From Sediminitomix flava (GTDB lineage Bacteria; Bacteroidota; Bacteroidia; Cytophagales; Flammeovirgaceae): a stretch of DNA of 64,000 nt. The position numbers and the translations under genes are program-made. Positions within the stretch are counted from its first letter, which is position 1. Every line of letters begins with the position of its first letter. Below are positions 47,055-56,372 of this stretch, one piece after another. The DNA lies in assembly GCF_003149185.1 (NCBI RefSeq), contig NZ_QGDO01000001.1, positions 558,001 to 622,000 of the forward strand. The letters run 5' to 3'. A model generated the notes under the pieces. That model did not search any database, was not told the DNA's origin, and saw nothing but the letters and a program-made list of their open reading frames with translations.

Positions 47055-48368
47055 CTATTTACTCACAAAGATTTTTTTCACTTCTCTACTCCCCCTCATC
47101 TCATCCGAAATTACGACAAGATAGACTCCTCTTTCCCATGTAGCGACCTCTTCAATCTTTATTTCGGTTTTATCTGTTTTCAAAGTATATTCTAATTCAC
47201 CAATAGAATTGAATATTTCAACTCGTTGATTTCCTTCCCGATTAAACTCAATATTCAACTGGTCAATTACTGGGTTCGGATAAACTTTGATATGAGCTGC
47301 AGGTAAAAATGAATGAGTAATAACTTTTGAATAGCTATAACTTCTATCCATATTCACTATCTTCAGTCTAAAGTATTTAAAATACCCAACCTCAATTGTG
47401 TATTCTTGAATTCTCTCATGATCTCCTACACTCGATACTTTTGCTACAGATTCGTAATTAACACCATCAAAAGAACCCTCTACATCAAAATAATCTACTT
47501 GATATTCTGAAAGTGTTGTCCATCTCACATACAAATCATTTATGTTTGAAAAATCTACATGAAAACTAACAAGAAAAAGGTATAAAGTAGCATCTCCTGT
47601 GAAACCTGGTAAATCGTCACCTTCTATACCTATAATATCCCCACCTCCAGTAATTTTACCTTCAGCACTTTCTGACGGAAAAAAGTCTCCTTTAACTTCA
47701 TAAGTACCATCAATTGTTACATTAGGACCTCCAGAAATATAGAAATCACCTTCTGTGGTTAAATCACCTCCCAAATTGACGTCAAGATCTCCACTTCCTG
47801 TAATAACAAGATCTTCCTTAATTGTCGCTGTCCCATCAATATTTAAAGATGCAGAACCATTTAAAAGCAAACTTCCTTCTGCTGTTAAACTACCAGTATC
47901 TGAAACATTTAATGAACCATTTTTAACATTTAAACCTCCTTTAACGGTAAGTTGACCATTCACAGTCATAGGTGCATTATCAACGGACATTGAATCGTTG
48001 ACAATTAGTGTTGCATTCGACTCAATTGTAAAAGGTTGATTTTGATTTGCAAACAAACTCCCAACAGTTAGTGTCCTCCCACTTTTGATCGTAAAAAAGA
48101 AATCACTAGTTCCTCCACCAAAACTAAAATTAGCGTCAGATAAAGTCAAATCATAATCAATCACGACTCTAGCTCCATTAAATAGTACATTATCATCAGA
48201 ATCAGGAAAACCTGCATTACCCCAATTTGCTATATTTTCCCAATCAGCCTGAGAGGTAATAACAATATCATAATCCCAAGTTGATGTGTAATTTTCGACC
48301 TGTCCGTAAACTAATTTAGTTACTAAGGAAAATAGTACTAAAAGAATGAGGTTTATTTTTTTTGTCAT
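47055..48368 (-). CDS. T9SS cargo protein with beta-solenoid-like region
   Basis: 437 aa. Signal peptide at 1-22. Residues about 85-250 are short repeated strands with spaced Gly/Ser/Asn ('GSLTAEGSLLLNG', 'GTATIKEDLVITG', 'GTYEVKGDFF'), suggesting a right-handed beta-helix. A beta-sandwich follows. The last 75 residues match a T9SS type A sorting domain: 'IKVYPNPVIDQLNIEF', 'VEIFNSIGEL', 'ERGVYLVVI', and a C-terminal 'KIFVSK'. It is expected to be exported to the cell surface and to have the tail cleaved. No T9SS machinery genes are in the window. Confidence 0.85.
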   Translation of the reverse strand: MTKKINLILLVLFSLVTKLVYGQVENYTSTWDYDIVITSQADWENIANWGNAGFPDSDDNVLFNGARVVIDYDLTLSDANFSFGGGTSDFFFTIKSGRTLTVGSLFANQNQPFTIESNATLIVNDSMSVDNAPMTVNGQLTVKGGLNVKNGSLNVSDTGSLTAEGSLLLNGSASLNIDGTATIKEDLVITGSGDLDVNLGGDLTTEGDFYISGGPNVTIDGTYEVKGDFFPSESAEGKITGGGDIIGIEGDDLPGFTGDATLYLFLVSFHVDFSNINDLYVRWTTLSEYQVDYFDVEGSFDGVNYESVAKVSSVGDHERIQEYTIEVGYFKYFRLKIVNMDRSYSYSKVITHSFLPAAHIKVYPNPVIDQLNIEFNREGNQRVEIFNSIGELEYTLKTDKTEIKIEEVATWERGVYLVVISDEMRGSREVKKIFVSK

Positions 48369-48530
48369 GATTATAGTAGTGGTTATAAAGAAAGTCAGCT
48401 CTTAATCTATGACCAAAAAATAAACTATTAAACTAATTGAATAGAAATAATACAAAATAGCTTAAAAGAGATACTATTCACACATCAATCCACTGAATTT
48501 AACGCTTAAAAACGAAAAAAAGAGAAACAA

Positions 48531-48573
48531 AAAATCTCCAAGAGATCAAATAAATATGATTCTTGGAGATTTT
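48531..48573 (-). terminator. terminator of the M3 peptidase gene
   Basis: Perfect 12-base arms (48531-48542 and 48562-48573), 19-base loop. The minus-strand tail is T-rich. Confidence 0.75.
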
Positions 48574-48598
48574 AAATGATTGAATTTTTCTAATATAA

Positions 48599-50635
48599 TT
48601 ACTTCAAAAGCCCTGCGCGTCTTAATAATGCCTTGGGGTCTGGCTCAGCACCTCTGAAACGTTTGTACAATGTCATAGGATGCTCGCTTCCTCCTTTGCT
48701 CAAAATATTTTCTTTGAAGCTCTCAGCAGTAGCTTTATCAAAGATTCCATTTTGTTTGAATAATTCGAAAGCATCAGCGTCAAGCACCTCTGCCCATTTG
48801 TAGCTATAGTAACCTGAAGCATATCCTCCTTGGAAAATGTGAGAAAATGCACAACTCATATTACTTCCATCTACAGATGGTAACAGCAAAGTAGAGTTCA
48901 TTGACCCTTGTTCAAAAACAGCTACATCTTCTACCACACCATCTTTCAAACTATGGTAGTCCATATCCAACAATCCAAAGCTCAATTGTCTTGCAGTTTG
49001 ATAACCTTCTTGGAAAGTCATACTATCCTTGATCTTCTGAACATAATCTTCAGGAATCAGCTCGCCTGTTTCGTAGTGTTTCGCAAAAAGATCAAGACAT
49101 TCTTTCTCATAAGCCCAGTTTTCAAAGATTTGAGAAGGCAACTCCACAAAATCCCAATAAACTGACGTTCCGCTCAAACTCTTATAAACCGTATTGGCTA
49201 GCATTCCGTGTAAAGCATGACCAAATTCATGGAAGAGTGTTGTCACTTCATTAAAAGTAAGCAGTGAAGGCTTCGTTGTTGTTGGTTTAGTGAAGTTACA
49301 TACAATTGACACATGAGGAACGCCATTTTCTTCTTCACTGTAATTGTATTGACTTTGGTAAGAGGTCATCCAAGCCCCTCCTCTTTTCCCTTCTCTCGGG
49401 AAAAAGTCTGCATAGAAAATAGCCTTCAGCTTACCATTCTCATAGACTTCATAAGCTGTCACTTCTTCATGATAGACAGGAATATCTTTATTTTCCTTGA
49501 AACTTAATCCAAATAGCTTTTCAGATACTGTGAAAACACCTTCAACTACATTCTCTAATTTGAAATATGGTCTTAGTAGGTCATCATCAATCGCAAACTT
49601 TTCTTTTTTAAGCTTTTCTTGATAGAAAGCATAATCCCAACGTGCTAGACTTTCAGTTCCATCAAGTTGTTTTGCAAAATCAGTTACTTGCTTTACATCC
49701 TCTTTCCCTGCAGGCAAACCATAATCACGAAGTTCTCCTAAGAATTCGAACACTTTATCAGGTGAACCCGCCATACGCTCTTCCAATACATAATGAGCGT
49801 AAGTTTCATAGCCTAAAATCTGAGCATGCTCATTTCTCAAACTCACCAATTCTTTAATGATGTCTTTATTATCTAACTCATCTCCTTTAAAAGCCCTTGA
49901 AGAAAAAGCCTTAAACATTTCTTCCCTCAAAGCCTTATTTGACGCATAAGTCATAAAAGGAACATAGCTTGGGTAGTCAAGCGTAAACACCCACTTCCCT
50001 TCTTTTCCTTTCTGCTGAGCGGTCATACTCGCCATTTCACGAATGCTTTCTGGAATACCATCCAAATCAGCCTCATTTTCAAGTACTAGCTCAAACTTAT
50101 TTGTTTCAGCCAAAACATGCTCTCCAAAAGTTAGCGAGAGTTCAGACAGACGTTTTGAAATCTCTTTGATTCTAGCCTGTTTTTCTTCTGGAAGTTCTGC
50201 GCCATTTCTTTTGTACGAACGATAGTTCTTTTCTAAAAGCGTAAGTTGTTCTGCACTCAGATTAAGAGAAGAACGTTGCTCATAAACTGCTTTTACTTTA
50301 TTGAAAAGACCTTTATCGAAAAGAATATCAGTTCTAAACTCAGACAATAATGGAGATGCATCTTTACAGATTTTCTGAATCTCATCATTGGTCTCTGCTG
50401 AATTCAAGTTGAATAAAGTAGATGTCACTCGGTCTAGGATTACCCCCGACTTATCCATTGCTAGAATGGTATTCTCAAAAGTAGGTGCTTCTGTAGATGT
50501 TGAGATTGCTTTATACTCAGCTTTAGCCAAAGCAATTCCCTCTTTTACAGCAGGTAGGAAATGTTCATTCTTGATTTGATCGAAAGGGATAGTGGAGAAA
50601 GGTGTATTTAATTGTTCTGCTAATAAAGGATTCAT
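48599..50635 (-). CDS. M3-family metallopeptidase (oligopeptidase/dipeptidyl carboxypeptidase)
   Basis: 678 aa from the ATG at 50635; an upstream ATG at 50716 would add a basic stretch and overrun a -7 promoter element at 50675. Zn-binding H469-E-F-G-H473 ('LFHEFGHALHG') with the third ligand Glu about 30 residues on. 'NPLLAEQLNTPFSTIPFDQI' is the usual N-terminal block of Dcp/oligopeptidase A. It trims short peptides in the cytoplasm. The histidine kinase gene lies upstream with an 86-base gap. Confidence 0.93.
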   Translation of the reverse strand: MNPLLAEQLNTPFSTIPFDQIKNEHFLPAVKEGIALAKAEYKAISTSTEAPTFENTILAMDKSGVILDRVTSTLFNLNSAETNDEIQKICKDASPLLSEFRTDILFDKGLFNKVKAVYEQRSSLNLSAEQLTLLEKNYRSYKRNGAELPEEKQARIKEISKRLSELSLTFGEHVLAETNKFELVLENEADLDGIPESIREMASMTAQQKGKEGKWVFTLDYPSYVPFMTYASNKALREEMFKAFSSRAFKGDELDNKDIIKELVSLRNEHAQILGYETYAHYVLEERMAGSPDKVFEFLGELRDYGLPAGKEDVKQVTDFAKQLDGTESLARWDYAFYQEKLKKEKFAIDDDLLRPYFKLENVVEGVFTVSEKLFGLSFKENKDIPVYHEEVTAYEVYENGKLKAIFYADFFPREGKRGGAWMTSYQSQYNYSEEENGVPHVSIVCNFTKPTTTKPSLLTFNEVTTLFHEFGHALHGMLANTVYKSLSGTSVYWDFVELPSQIFENWAYEKECLDLFAKHYETGELIPEDYVQKIKDSMTFQEGYQTARQLSFGLLDMDYHSLKDGVVEDVAVFEQGSMNSTLLLPSVDGSNMSCAFSHIFQGGYASGYYSYKWAEVLDADAFELFKQNGIFDKATAESFKENILSKGGSEHPMTLYKRFRGAEPDPKALLRRAGLLK

Positions 50636-50674
50636 ATATTTTTGTTCTTTCAGTTTTAATCTAAAGTTGTTTAT

Positions 50675-50682
50675 CAAAACTA
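50675..50682 (-). promoter_or_regulatory. -7 element of the M3 peptidase gene
   Basis: On the minus strand this reads TAGTTTTG, an exact TAnnTTTG match, 40 bases before the ATG at 50635. No TTTG lies at the normal -33 spacing (the nearest is 31 bases away). Confidence 0.4.
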
Positions 50683-50721
50683 AAAGATTTTTTTTAATAG
50701 GAATTAGAATTATCAAATAAT

Positions 50722-52053
50722 CTAATCCTTATTCTTATTTGAGGGTGCATAAGGTAAAAAAACGATAATTTCTGTTCCTTCATCAAGGCAGCTATTTACA
50801 CAAATCTTCCCCTGATGTAAACTGATAAAATACTTAGTAATGGATAATCCCATACCTGTGCCTTTAATATTTGCAACATTAGAAGCTCTAAAAAATGGCT
50901 CAAATACTCTTTCCTTCTCTAAACTAGGAATTCCCACTCCACAATCTTTTATATGAATGTTGATTCCTTTCTGAGCATAACTCAATTTTATTTTCGGAAA
51001 CCTTCTTCTAGGGTCAAACTTGAGTGCATTATTGATCAGATTCTTCAGACAATTTTCAATCAACTTAAAATCTACTAATACTTTTTGTGCATTACCTTCT
51101 ACTTCAATTTCAATAGTTGCATCAGTAAGTCGATTCTCATTTTTATAATTAGAAAGAATATTTTGAAGGTATGCCCTAAAATCCACGTATTGGAAATACA
51201 ATTCGTACTTCTCTCGTTCTATGCGATCAAAAGTAGAAATTTGCTCAAGCATTTCCGTAAGCCTGTCCATCGCCCCATGAATATTTGATAGTTGTTTCAC
51301 GACTCGAAGCCCATTGGTTTCATTATTATCTTTCTTCTGCAACATATCCAATACTTCAGCAGAACTCTGAACCACGGTAATTGGAGTTCGAAATTGATGA
51401 GAGACCATGGCTATAAATTGACTTTTGAGGTTGCTCAACTCCTTCTCCTTCATTAGTGCATTTCTCAATTCTCCCTCTTTATCGTAAAACCCCTGTTTCC
51501 ACCTATGATATTCATTTTTAAATAGAATAAGTATTGAAGAAACAAAAAACAATTGCATAGCCCACAGATGAATACTGATGACCATCGGCACTTCTTTCAT
51601 CAATATCAAATCGGAGTAAAAAAGCTCTAAAATGACAAATAATAGAAAAGATAAAATCGTCCCAATTATCAAGTTTTTGAAATACCGTTTAGGATAGAAC
51701 TGCACTAACACAACAAGTACAACTAAAGATACTGAAGGCATAATTCCTTCTATTCCTCCCAAAAGCATCCAAACTGTAAACACCGTAAAAAGTGTTAAGA
51801 AGGTAAAAATATGCACCCCAAGGGCATAGTTCTGCCTGACTTTTGAAAAAATATACCCAACCAAACAGATTAATGTATAACTAGACATTGTGAGAGCTAC
51901 TATCTCAAATTCGGGCAAGCTATAAGAAACCGAGATTACAGGAAAACTCCCAATACCGATCACGAAGAAACATGCATTAAGCATCTGATGCTCTAATGCA
52001 TATTCTTTAGGTGACCCTATAATTGGTAAATGGGAAAACTGTATTCTGAACAT
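50722..52053 (-). CDS. membrane sensor histidine kinase
   Basis: 443 aa. Six membrane helices fill about 25-180, with no large periplasmic loop, so the signal is probably sensed within or near the membrane. His219 in 'MVSHQFRTPIT' is the phosphorylation site. The ATPase has N-box 'ENCLKNLINNALKF', G1 'IKDCGVGIP', and G2 'GTGMGLSIT'. No response regulator is adjacent, so it is an orphan kinase. Upstream lies a 652-base gap containing the tandem repeat array. Confidence 0.9.
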   Translation of the reverse strand: MFRIQFSHLPIIGSPKEYALEHQMLNACFFVIGIGSFPVISVSYSLPEFEIVALTMSSYTLICLVGYIFSKVRQNYALGVHIFTFLTLFTVFTVWMLLGGIEGIMPSVSLVVLVVLVQFYPKRYFKNLIIGTILSFLLFVILELFYSDLILMKEVPMVISIHLWAMQLFFVSSILILFKNEYHRWKQGFYDKEGELRNALMKEKELSNLKSQFIAMVSHQFRTPITVVQSSAEVLDMLQKKDNNETNGLRVVKQLSNIHGAMDRLTEMLEQISTFDRIEREKYELYFQYVDFRAYLQNILSNYKNENRLTDATIEIEVEGNAQKVLVDFKLIENCLKNLINNALKFDPRRRFPKIKLSYAQKGINIHIKDCGVGIPSLEKERVFEPFFRASNVANIKGTGMGLSITKYFISLHQGKICVNSCLDEGTEIIVFLPYAPSNKNKD

Positions 52054-52705
52054 CTAGCTTAAGGAGGAGTAAGTATTTGACATTTTACAACTTATAAGAT
52101 TAATTCACTAGCAATAACTTATACTTAACTATGTCCATGTAAGACTAAAAAGAAAGTTATATTTTTTTATTTTCGTAACTCAAATTCACAGACCAAGAAC
52201 TTATTACTTTGAAGTAAACATATACAGCGATTAAAGATCTACTCTGACTTGAAGGAATGCTTATGTAGCTTGAAGCTGAGTCCATGTAACGTGAAGGAGC
52301 ACTTATGTAACTTGAAGCTGAGTCCATGTAACGTGAAGGAACTCTTATGTAGCTTGAAGCTGAGTCCATGTAACGTGAAGGAACGCTTATGTAGCTTGAA
52401 GCTGAGTCCATGTAACGTGAAGGAACGCTTATGTAGCTTGAAGCTGAGTCCATGTAACGTGAAGGAACGCTTATGTAGCTTGAAGCTGAGTCCATGTAAC
52501 GTGAAGGAACGCTTATGTAGCTTGAAGCTGAGTCCATGTAACGTGAAGGAACGCTTATGTAGCTTGAAGCTGAGTCCATGTAACGTGAAGGAACTCTTAT
52601 GTAAAAACAGGAAATATTACGATATAAGAAAAATCTAGTAGTATCTTAAGTGGCAGATTGTACATACAGAATTAAGCAATCACCAAAATTTTAACTATTC
52701 AACAA
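52054..52705. other. 652-base divergent gap containing the 42-bp repeat array
   Basis: Between the histidine kinase (minus) and the VanX-like gene (plus). Outside the array, the region is A+T-rich; a 10-base piece of the repeat, GTCCATGTAA, recurs at 52133-52142, and a palindrome TTACTTTGAAGTAA lies at 52204-52217 just before the array. No clear TAnnTTTG promoter was found on either side. Confidence 0.8.
52242..52603. repeat. tandem array of eight 42-bp units built from 21-bp half-units
   Basis: Eight complete 42-base units run from 52263 to 52598, preceded by a degenerate half-unit (52242-52262) and followed by ATGTA of a ninth. Each unit has half A (starting ATGTAGCTTGAAGCT) and half B (starting ATGTAACGTGAAGG), related at about 12 of 21 positions. 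Half A holds a perfect palindrome AGCTT-G-AAGCT. The inner units are identical, while the first, second and last carry small changes at the end of half B, the pattern of unit duplication with older edges. There are no spacers. The 21-base step is two helical turns, so equivalent bases lie on one face of the DNA. Confidence 0.95.
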
Positions 52706-53386
52706 ATGAAATACTTTTTGACATTCACCTCTCTTTTTATCTTTTTATCATTTTGTAATGCACAAAGTCTACCTGAAGGATTTGTGTACCTAGACCAAGT
52801 CAATTCTAATATTCAAGTAGAGTTACGTTACTATTCTAAAAATAATTTTGTTGCCGACACAGTAGACGGATATACAAGTACACGCTGTATTATTAGTCTT
52901 GATGCAGCCAAAGCGTTGAGTAATATTCAACAAGAACTCGAATCAATGGGGTATGGCTTAAAGGTCTTCGATGCCTATAGACCGCAAAGAGCTGTCGATC
53001 ATTTTGTTCGTTGGGCTAAGAACTTAGAAGACACTGTTAATAAACAAATCTATTATCCTGAAGTAAAGAAAGATCAGCTTTTTGAAAAAGGATTTATTGC
53101 AACAAAATCAGGGCATTCTAGAGGCAGTACCGTCGATCTAACTTTAGTCTATTTTGATGAAGATAAAAAAGTACAAGAATTAGATATGGGCACAAGGTGG
53201 GATTACTTTGGTGCAAAATCTTGGGGAGAATCTCAAGGTGTAAACAAAGAGCAGAGAGCCAATCGGATATTCTTAAGAGACATCATGACTAAACATGGTT
53301 TTAAACCACTAAAAGAAGAATGGTGGCATTTCACCCTTAGAGACGAACCATTCAAATCAAAGTATTTTAATTTTGAAGTGAAATAA
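52706..53386 (+). CDS. VanX-like D-Ala-D-Ala dipeptidase (M15D)
   Basis: 226 aa. Signal peptide at 1-19 ('FTSLFIFLSFCNA'). Zinc ligands His137 and Asp144 ('SGHSRGSTVDLTL') and His208 in 'EEWWHF', with catalytic Glu205, are all present. The usual Arg of 'DAYRPQRAVDHF' is also seen. In the periplasm it would cleave D-Ala-D-Ala for wall recycling; as a chromosomal enzyme without vanHA it is not evidence of vancomycin resistance. The repeat array lies upstream. Confidence 0.9.
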   Translation: MKYFLTFTSLFIFLSFCNAQSLPEGFVYLDQVNSNIQVELRYYSKNNFVADTVDGYTSTRCIISLDAAKALSNIQQELESMGYGLKVFDAYRPQRAVDHFVRWAKNLEDTVNKQIYYPEVKKDQLFEKGFIATKSGHSRGSTVDLTLVYFDEDKKVQELDMGTRWDYFGAKSWGESQGVNKEQRANRIFLRDIMTKHGFKPLKEEWWHFTLRDEPFKSKYFNFEVK

Positions 53387-53389
53387 AGT

Positions 53390-53427
53390 AAAAAGTCCTA
53401 GAGTCTGTACCGACTCTAGGACTTTTT
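53390..53427. terminator. bidirectional terminator
   Basis: Perfect 16-base arms (53390-53405 and 53412-53427), 6-base loop, A/T tracts at both ends. It separates the convergent VanX-like and quinone oxidoreductase genes. Confidence 0.92.
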
Positions 53428-53429
53428 CA

Positions 53430-54392
53430 TTAAGGGATTAATAAAATCTTACCTTTACTCTGCCTAGACTCAAGATAGGCATGCGCCTTACTTCCTTCTG
53501 ACAGACTAAATTTCTTATCAATATTGACTTTAATCTCACCCTTTTCTACCATTTCAAAAAGTGCGGCAGACCTTTTCAATCGCTCTTCTTTAGATACCAA
53601 GTAAGACCAAAGATCTCCACCTGTTAGAGTTTTGGAAGTATCCATAAGCATTCTCGGGTCAATATGAACAGGATCACCTCCCGCCATTCCAAAGAAAACA
53701 ACCGTTCCTGTATCTCTTGTCGCGGCAAAAGAATCCATAATAGTTGCACCTACCGATTCATAAGCCACATGAACACCTGCCGTAGTCACTTCTTTTACTT
53801 TTCCTACCCAATCTTCTCCGTAAAGAAAAACGAAATCAGCTCCAGCATTTAAAGCGGCCTCTTTCTTTTCTTCCTTAGAAGTCAATCCGATCACTTTAGC
53901 ACCTCTTGCCTTTGCTATTTGTGTAAGATATTGCCCTACTCCTCCTGCGGCTGCATGAATTAAAACCCATTCCCCTTCAGACACTTTATAGCTATCGTGC
54001 GTCAAGTATTGAGCTGTTAAACCTTGCAACATGAGTGCAGCTGCTTCATCAAATGAAATTTTATCAGATAATGGAATTGCTTTTTCAACAGACACAGTTA
54101 CTAATTCGGCATTTGCATAAGGAACATCCGCGAAAGCCACTCTGTCACCTTCTTTAAAGTCTGTCACCTTACTGCCGACTTGCTTTACAACTCCAGCTCC
54201 TTCATACCCACAGATGAAGGGTGGGTTTCCTTCTAAATGATAATTCCCTTTTCTACGGTAAACATCGGCGTAATTAAGACCGATTGACTTCATTTCTAAA
54301 AGAATTTCATTTTCACCAAGGGTCGGTTCTGGGATATCAGAATAATATAATACATCGGCTTCACCGAATTTGTCAAAACAAAGTGCTTTCAT
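53430..54392 (-). CDS. NADPH:quinone oxidoreductase, zinc-free MDR family
   Basis: 320 aa medium-chain reductase. N-terminal GroES-like fold ('YYSDIPEPTLGENEILLEM', 'GLNYADVYRRKG'), nucleotide-binding 'HAAAGGVGQYLTQIAKARGA'. The catalytic-zinc cysteine pattern is missing, as in QOR. It reduces quinones with NADPH. It ends at the terminator shared with the VanX-like gene. Confidence 0.88.
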   Translation of the reverse strand: MKALCFDKFGEADVLYYSDIPEPTLGENEILLEMKSIGLNYADVYRRKGNYHLEGNPPFICGYEGAGVVKQVGSKVTDFKEGDRVAFADVPYANAELVTVSVEKAIPLSDKISFDEAAALMLQGLTAQYLTHDSYKVSEGEWVLIHAAAGGVGQYLTQIAKARGAKVIGLTSKEEKKEAALNAGADFVFLYGEDWVGKVKEVTTAGVHVAYESVGATIMDSFAATRDTGTVVFFGMAGGDPVHIDPRMLMDTSKTLTGGDLWSYLVSKEERLKRSAALFEMVEKGEIKVNIDKKFSLSEGSKAHAYLESRQSKGKILLIP

Positions 54393-54462
54393 CTCAAAGA
54401 ATTTGTTGAATGATTAAAGAACAGCTTTGTTCTAACGGCTATTAATTGATATTGTTCCCAAA

Positions 54463-54498
54463 AAATAAAAAAGCACCAAGAATAGTCTTGATGCTTTT
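54463..54498 (-). terminator. terminator downstream of the helical protein gene
   Basis: 13-base arms (54469-54481 and 54486-54498), one mismatch, 4-base loop. A T-rich run follows on the minus strand. It closes the gene that ends at 54519. Confidence 0.8.
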
Positions 54499-54518
54499 AC
54501 CAAATCCATGAGTAATTG

Positions 54519-55985
54519 TTATAAGCTTACATTTTCTGGTTCACACAAACGTGTTATAAACTTCTCATCTTTGCGGATATACTGCGTCGGACAATTCAGA
54601 CGTCCTGCTTTTATTTTATTATACTTATCCACTAAAGAATTAATCTTCATTTCTTTGTCCTTCTTCGCTTCGCTAATTCCAGTTTTCAACATCTTCACGA
54701 AGTAAACAATATCTTCACATTGCCCTTTACCAAGTAGACGTATTTGACGTTGAATACTATTAACCAACTGATTAAATAAGTCAAAGTCTCGCATACAGCA
54801 ATACTGAAGTGCCAATACTGTTTTTATTTCCAATAAAGCTTCTGGGTACTTTTTCAAGCTCAACTCATTCAATAAGTTGTTGATCCAGCGTGCAGCTTCA
54901 TCAAACTTATCGGCATAATAACAGCAGATAGCTCTGTAAGTCACATAACTGATGTAGTTTGGAATATCTTCTACATCTGGGCTATAATCTAAGAATAGGT
55001 GTTTATTCTCTTCATACAGTTCTTTTTCTGTACCTGTTCTTAGATGACGCTCAACTTTTGTCTTCAAGTACTGAGAAGGGAAGGTAAATAAGTTACAGTA
55101 AGACATCAGTGCCGAAGACTGCTCATTTACTTCATCAAAATACTTCTCTACATTTCTATACACTTTGAAGTGGTTGTAATACTCTAACTTCAAGAATGAG
55201 AAGACTAAGTTCAGGTGATAATAAAGAGGGTCTTGTTGATATTCTTGGAAGATTCCATCTATACGATCAAAGATATCCTCGATTGGAGCTTCATCATCAG
55301 TACTAAATGGGTCATCCTCCTTCACAAAAAGACGATGGAATATGTTTACACAACTCTTATAAACATACGGTCTATGCGAATCATATAAACTACATAAATT
55401 ATTCAGCTCATTATTAAGCAGCTCCAGACTGAGTCGATCATTCTCATTTCCTGTAAGTGCAAATTCGCTAAACTTCTTAAAGTAATCAGCTACAATATCT
55501 TCAATTTTATCAATAGCAAGCATATAAGAAACATGCTTGTTATACAACTGAGAATATTGATAATGATCTGGAGAATTTAAATGTAAACGCTTGAGTGTTT
55601 TATAAACTATCGTCAATTCATTTGAAAGATCGTAGTCCAATAACTCTTTCTCCAATTTTTTCAATGTAGCAATCGAAATGGTTTTCTTTCTAGAAAAGAT
55701 CATTTCAGGGATATTCGCTACTTTTTTAAGCAAATCCGTCCGAGGACTTTCCATTTGCTCCAATAAATACTCTTCGATTTTCTGATTCAAACGTGAACGT
55801 AAAGTATAATATGCATTAGTATTTACGCTCAGTTCTTCCATGATAGTAATATCTGCCACGCTATTGCCTCTCATTGAACGTAACAGATAGGCTGATTTTT
55901 CAGCATTACTCTCCAAAAGTGATTCATAGATCGCATTGAAGTCATTATCGGAAAGTTGCTGAATAATGTGTTTAAGTTTTGCCAT
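54519..55985 (-). CDS. conserved hypothetical protein, all-helical
   Basis: 488 aa, soluble and almost entirely alpha-helical, with Tyr/Leu/Phe-rich amphipathic repeats that look TPR- or HEAT-like ('YYADKFDEAARWINNLLNELSL', 'LALQYCCMRDFDLFNQLVNSIQ'). No catalytic motif. A charged tail follows. Probably a Cytophagales-type protein-protein scaffold; I cannot name a family. It is a single-gene unit with a 387-base gap upstream. Confidence 0.6.
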   Translation of the reverse strand: MAKLKHIIQQLSDNDFNAIYESLLESNAEKSAYLLRSMRGNSVADITIMEELSVNTNAYYTLRSRLNQKIEEYLLEQMESPRTDLLKKVANIPEMIFSRKKTISIATLKKLEKELLDYDLSNELTIVYKTLKRLHLNSPDHYQYSQLYNKHVSYMLAIDKIEDIVADYFKKFSEFALTGNENDRLSLELLNNELNNLCSLYDSHRPYVYKSCVNIFHRLFVKEDDPFSTDDEAPIEDIFDRIDGIFQEYQQDPLYYHLNLVFSFLKLEYYNHFKVYRNVEKYFDEVNEQSSALMSYCNLFTFPSQYLKTKVERHLRTGTEKELYEENKHLFLDYSPDVEDIPNYISYVTYRAICCYYADKFDEAARWINNLLNELSLKKYPEALLEIKTVLALQYCCMRDFDLFNQLVNSIQRQIRLLGKGQCEDIVYFVKMLKTGISEAKKDKEMKINSLVDKYNKIKAGRLNCPTQYIRKDEKFITRLCEPENVSL

Positions 55986-56372
55986 TAGCGAATCAAATTA
56001 TTTTGGGTTAGTGCTTTTAAGCTAACTATAGGGTTACATCAATCTTTACTATATGAGAGCTTAGTGCATTGATTTGCGATAAGGAGTAGCAGACGTAATC
56101 CTTCAAACGAAACATCAATGTCTTGAACAGAGAGGGCTATCGATTACTACTAAGAAGAAAAAAACTTTTATTCTTTATAGTCATCACAATGTTATGGGTT
56201 TATTCCTCTCATCGTGGAACTAAAATATTTTTTCTAATTCCTTATGTTGAAAATAGAGAATAATTTTTGGAGCAACACAAAAAAAAACCCTCTAGGGCTT
56301 ATAAAGGGGCTTTAATACAGAAGATTCTTAAATTCTTAAAATGTTTTAAAAAAGCTTTTAAGCTTCAAATCG
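55986..56372. other. 387-base gap, mostly featureless
   Basis: Lies upstream of the helical protein gene and downstream of pabA/trpG, both on the minus strand. Apart from a hairpin with a T-run near 56279-56310, I see no gene, repeat or clear promoter. Confidence 0.6.
56279..56310 (-). terminator. possible terminator of pabA/trpG
   Basis: On the minus strand a C4 ... AGAGGG imperfect stem (56288-56309) is followed by nine T residues. The stem is short and has one mismatch. Confidence 0.4.

Noticed and set aside
52061-52069. AAGGAGGAG, a strong Shine-Dalgarno-like sequence
   Set aside because: It is on the plus strand just upstream of a minus-strand gene, so it does not serve any start; this group rarely uses such sites.
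52242-52603. CRISPR array
   Set aside because: Units are directly joined without unique spacers and no cas gene is nearby.
52157-52638. repeat-protein genes on either strand (14-residue repeats)
   Set aside because: Open frames arise on both strands from the 42-base period; no start context, signal or family. Kept only as a low-interest observation.
52706-53386. vancomycin-resistance gene
   Set aside because: The VanX-like protein is a secreted wall enzyme without vanH or vanA beside it.
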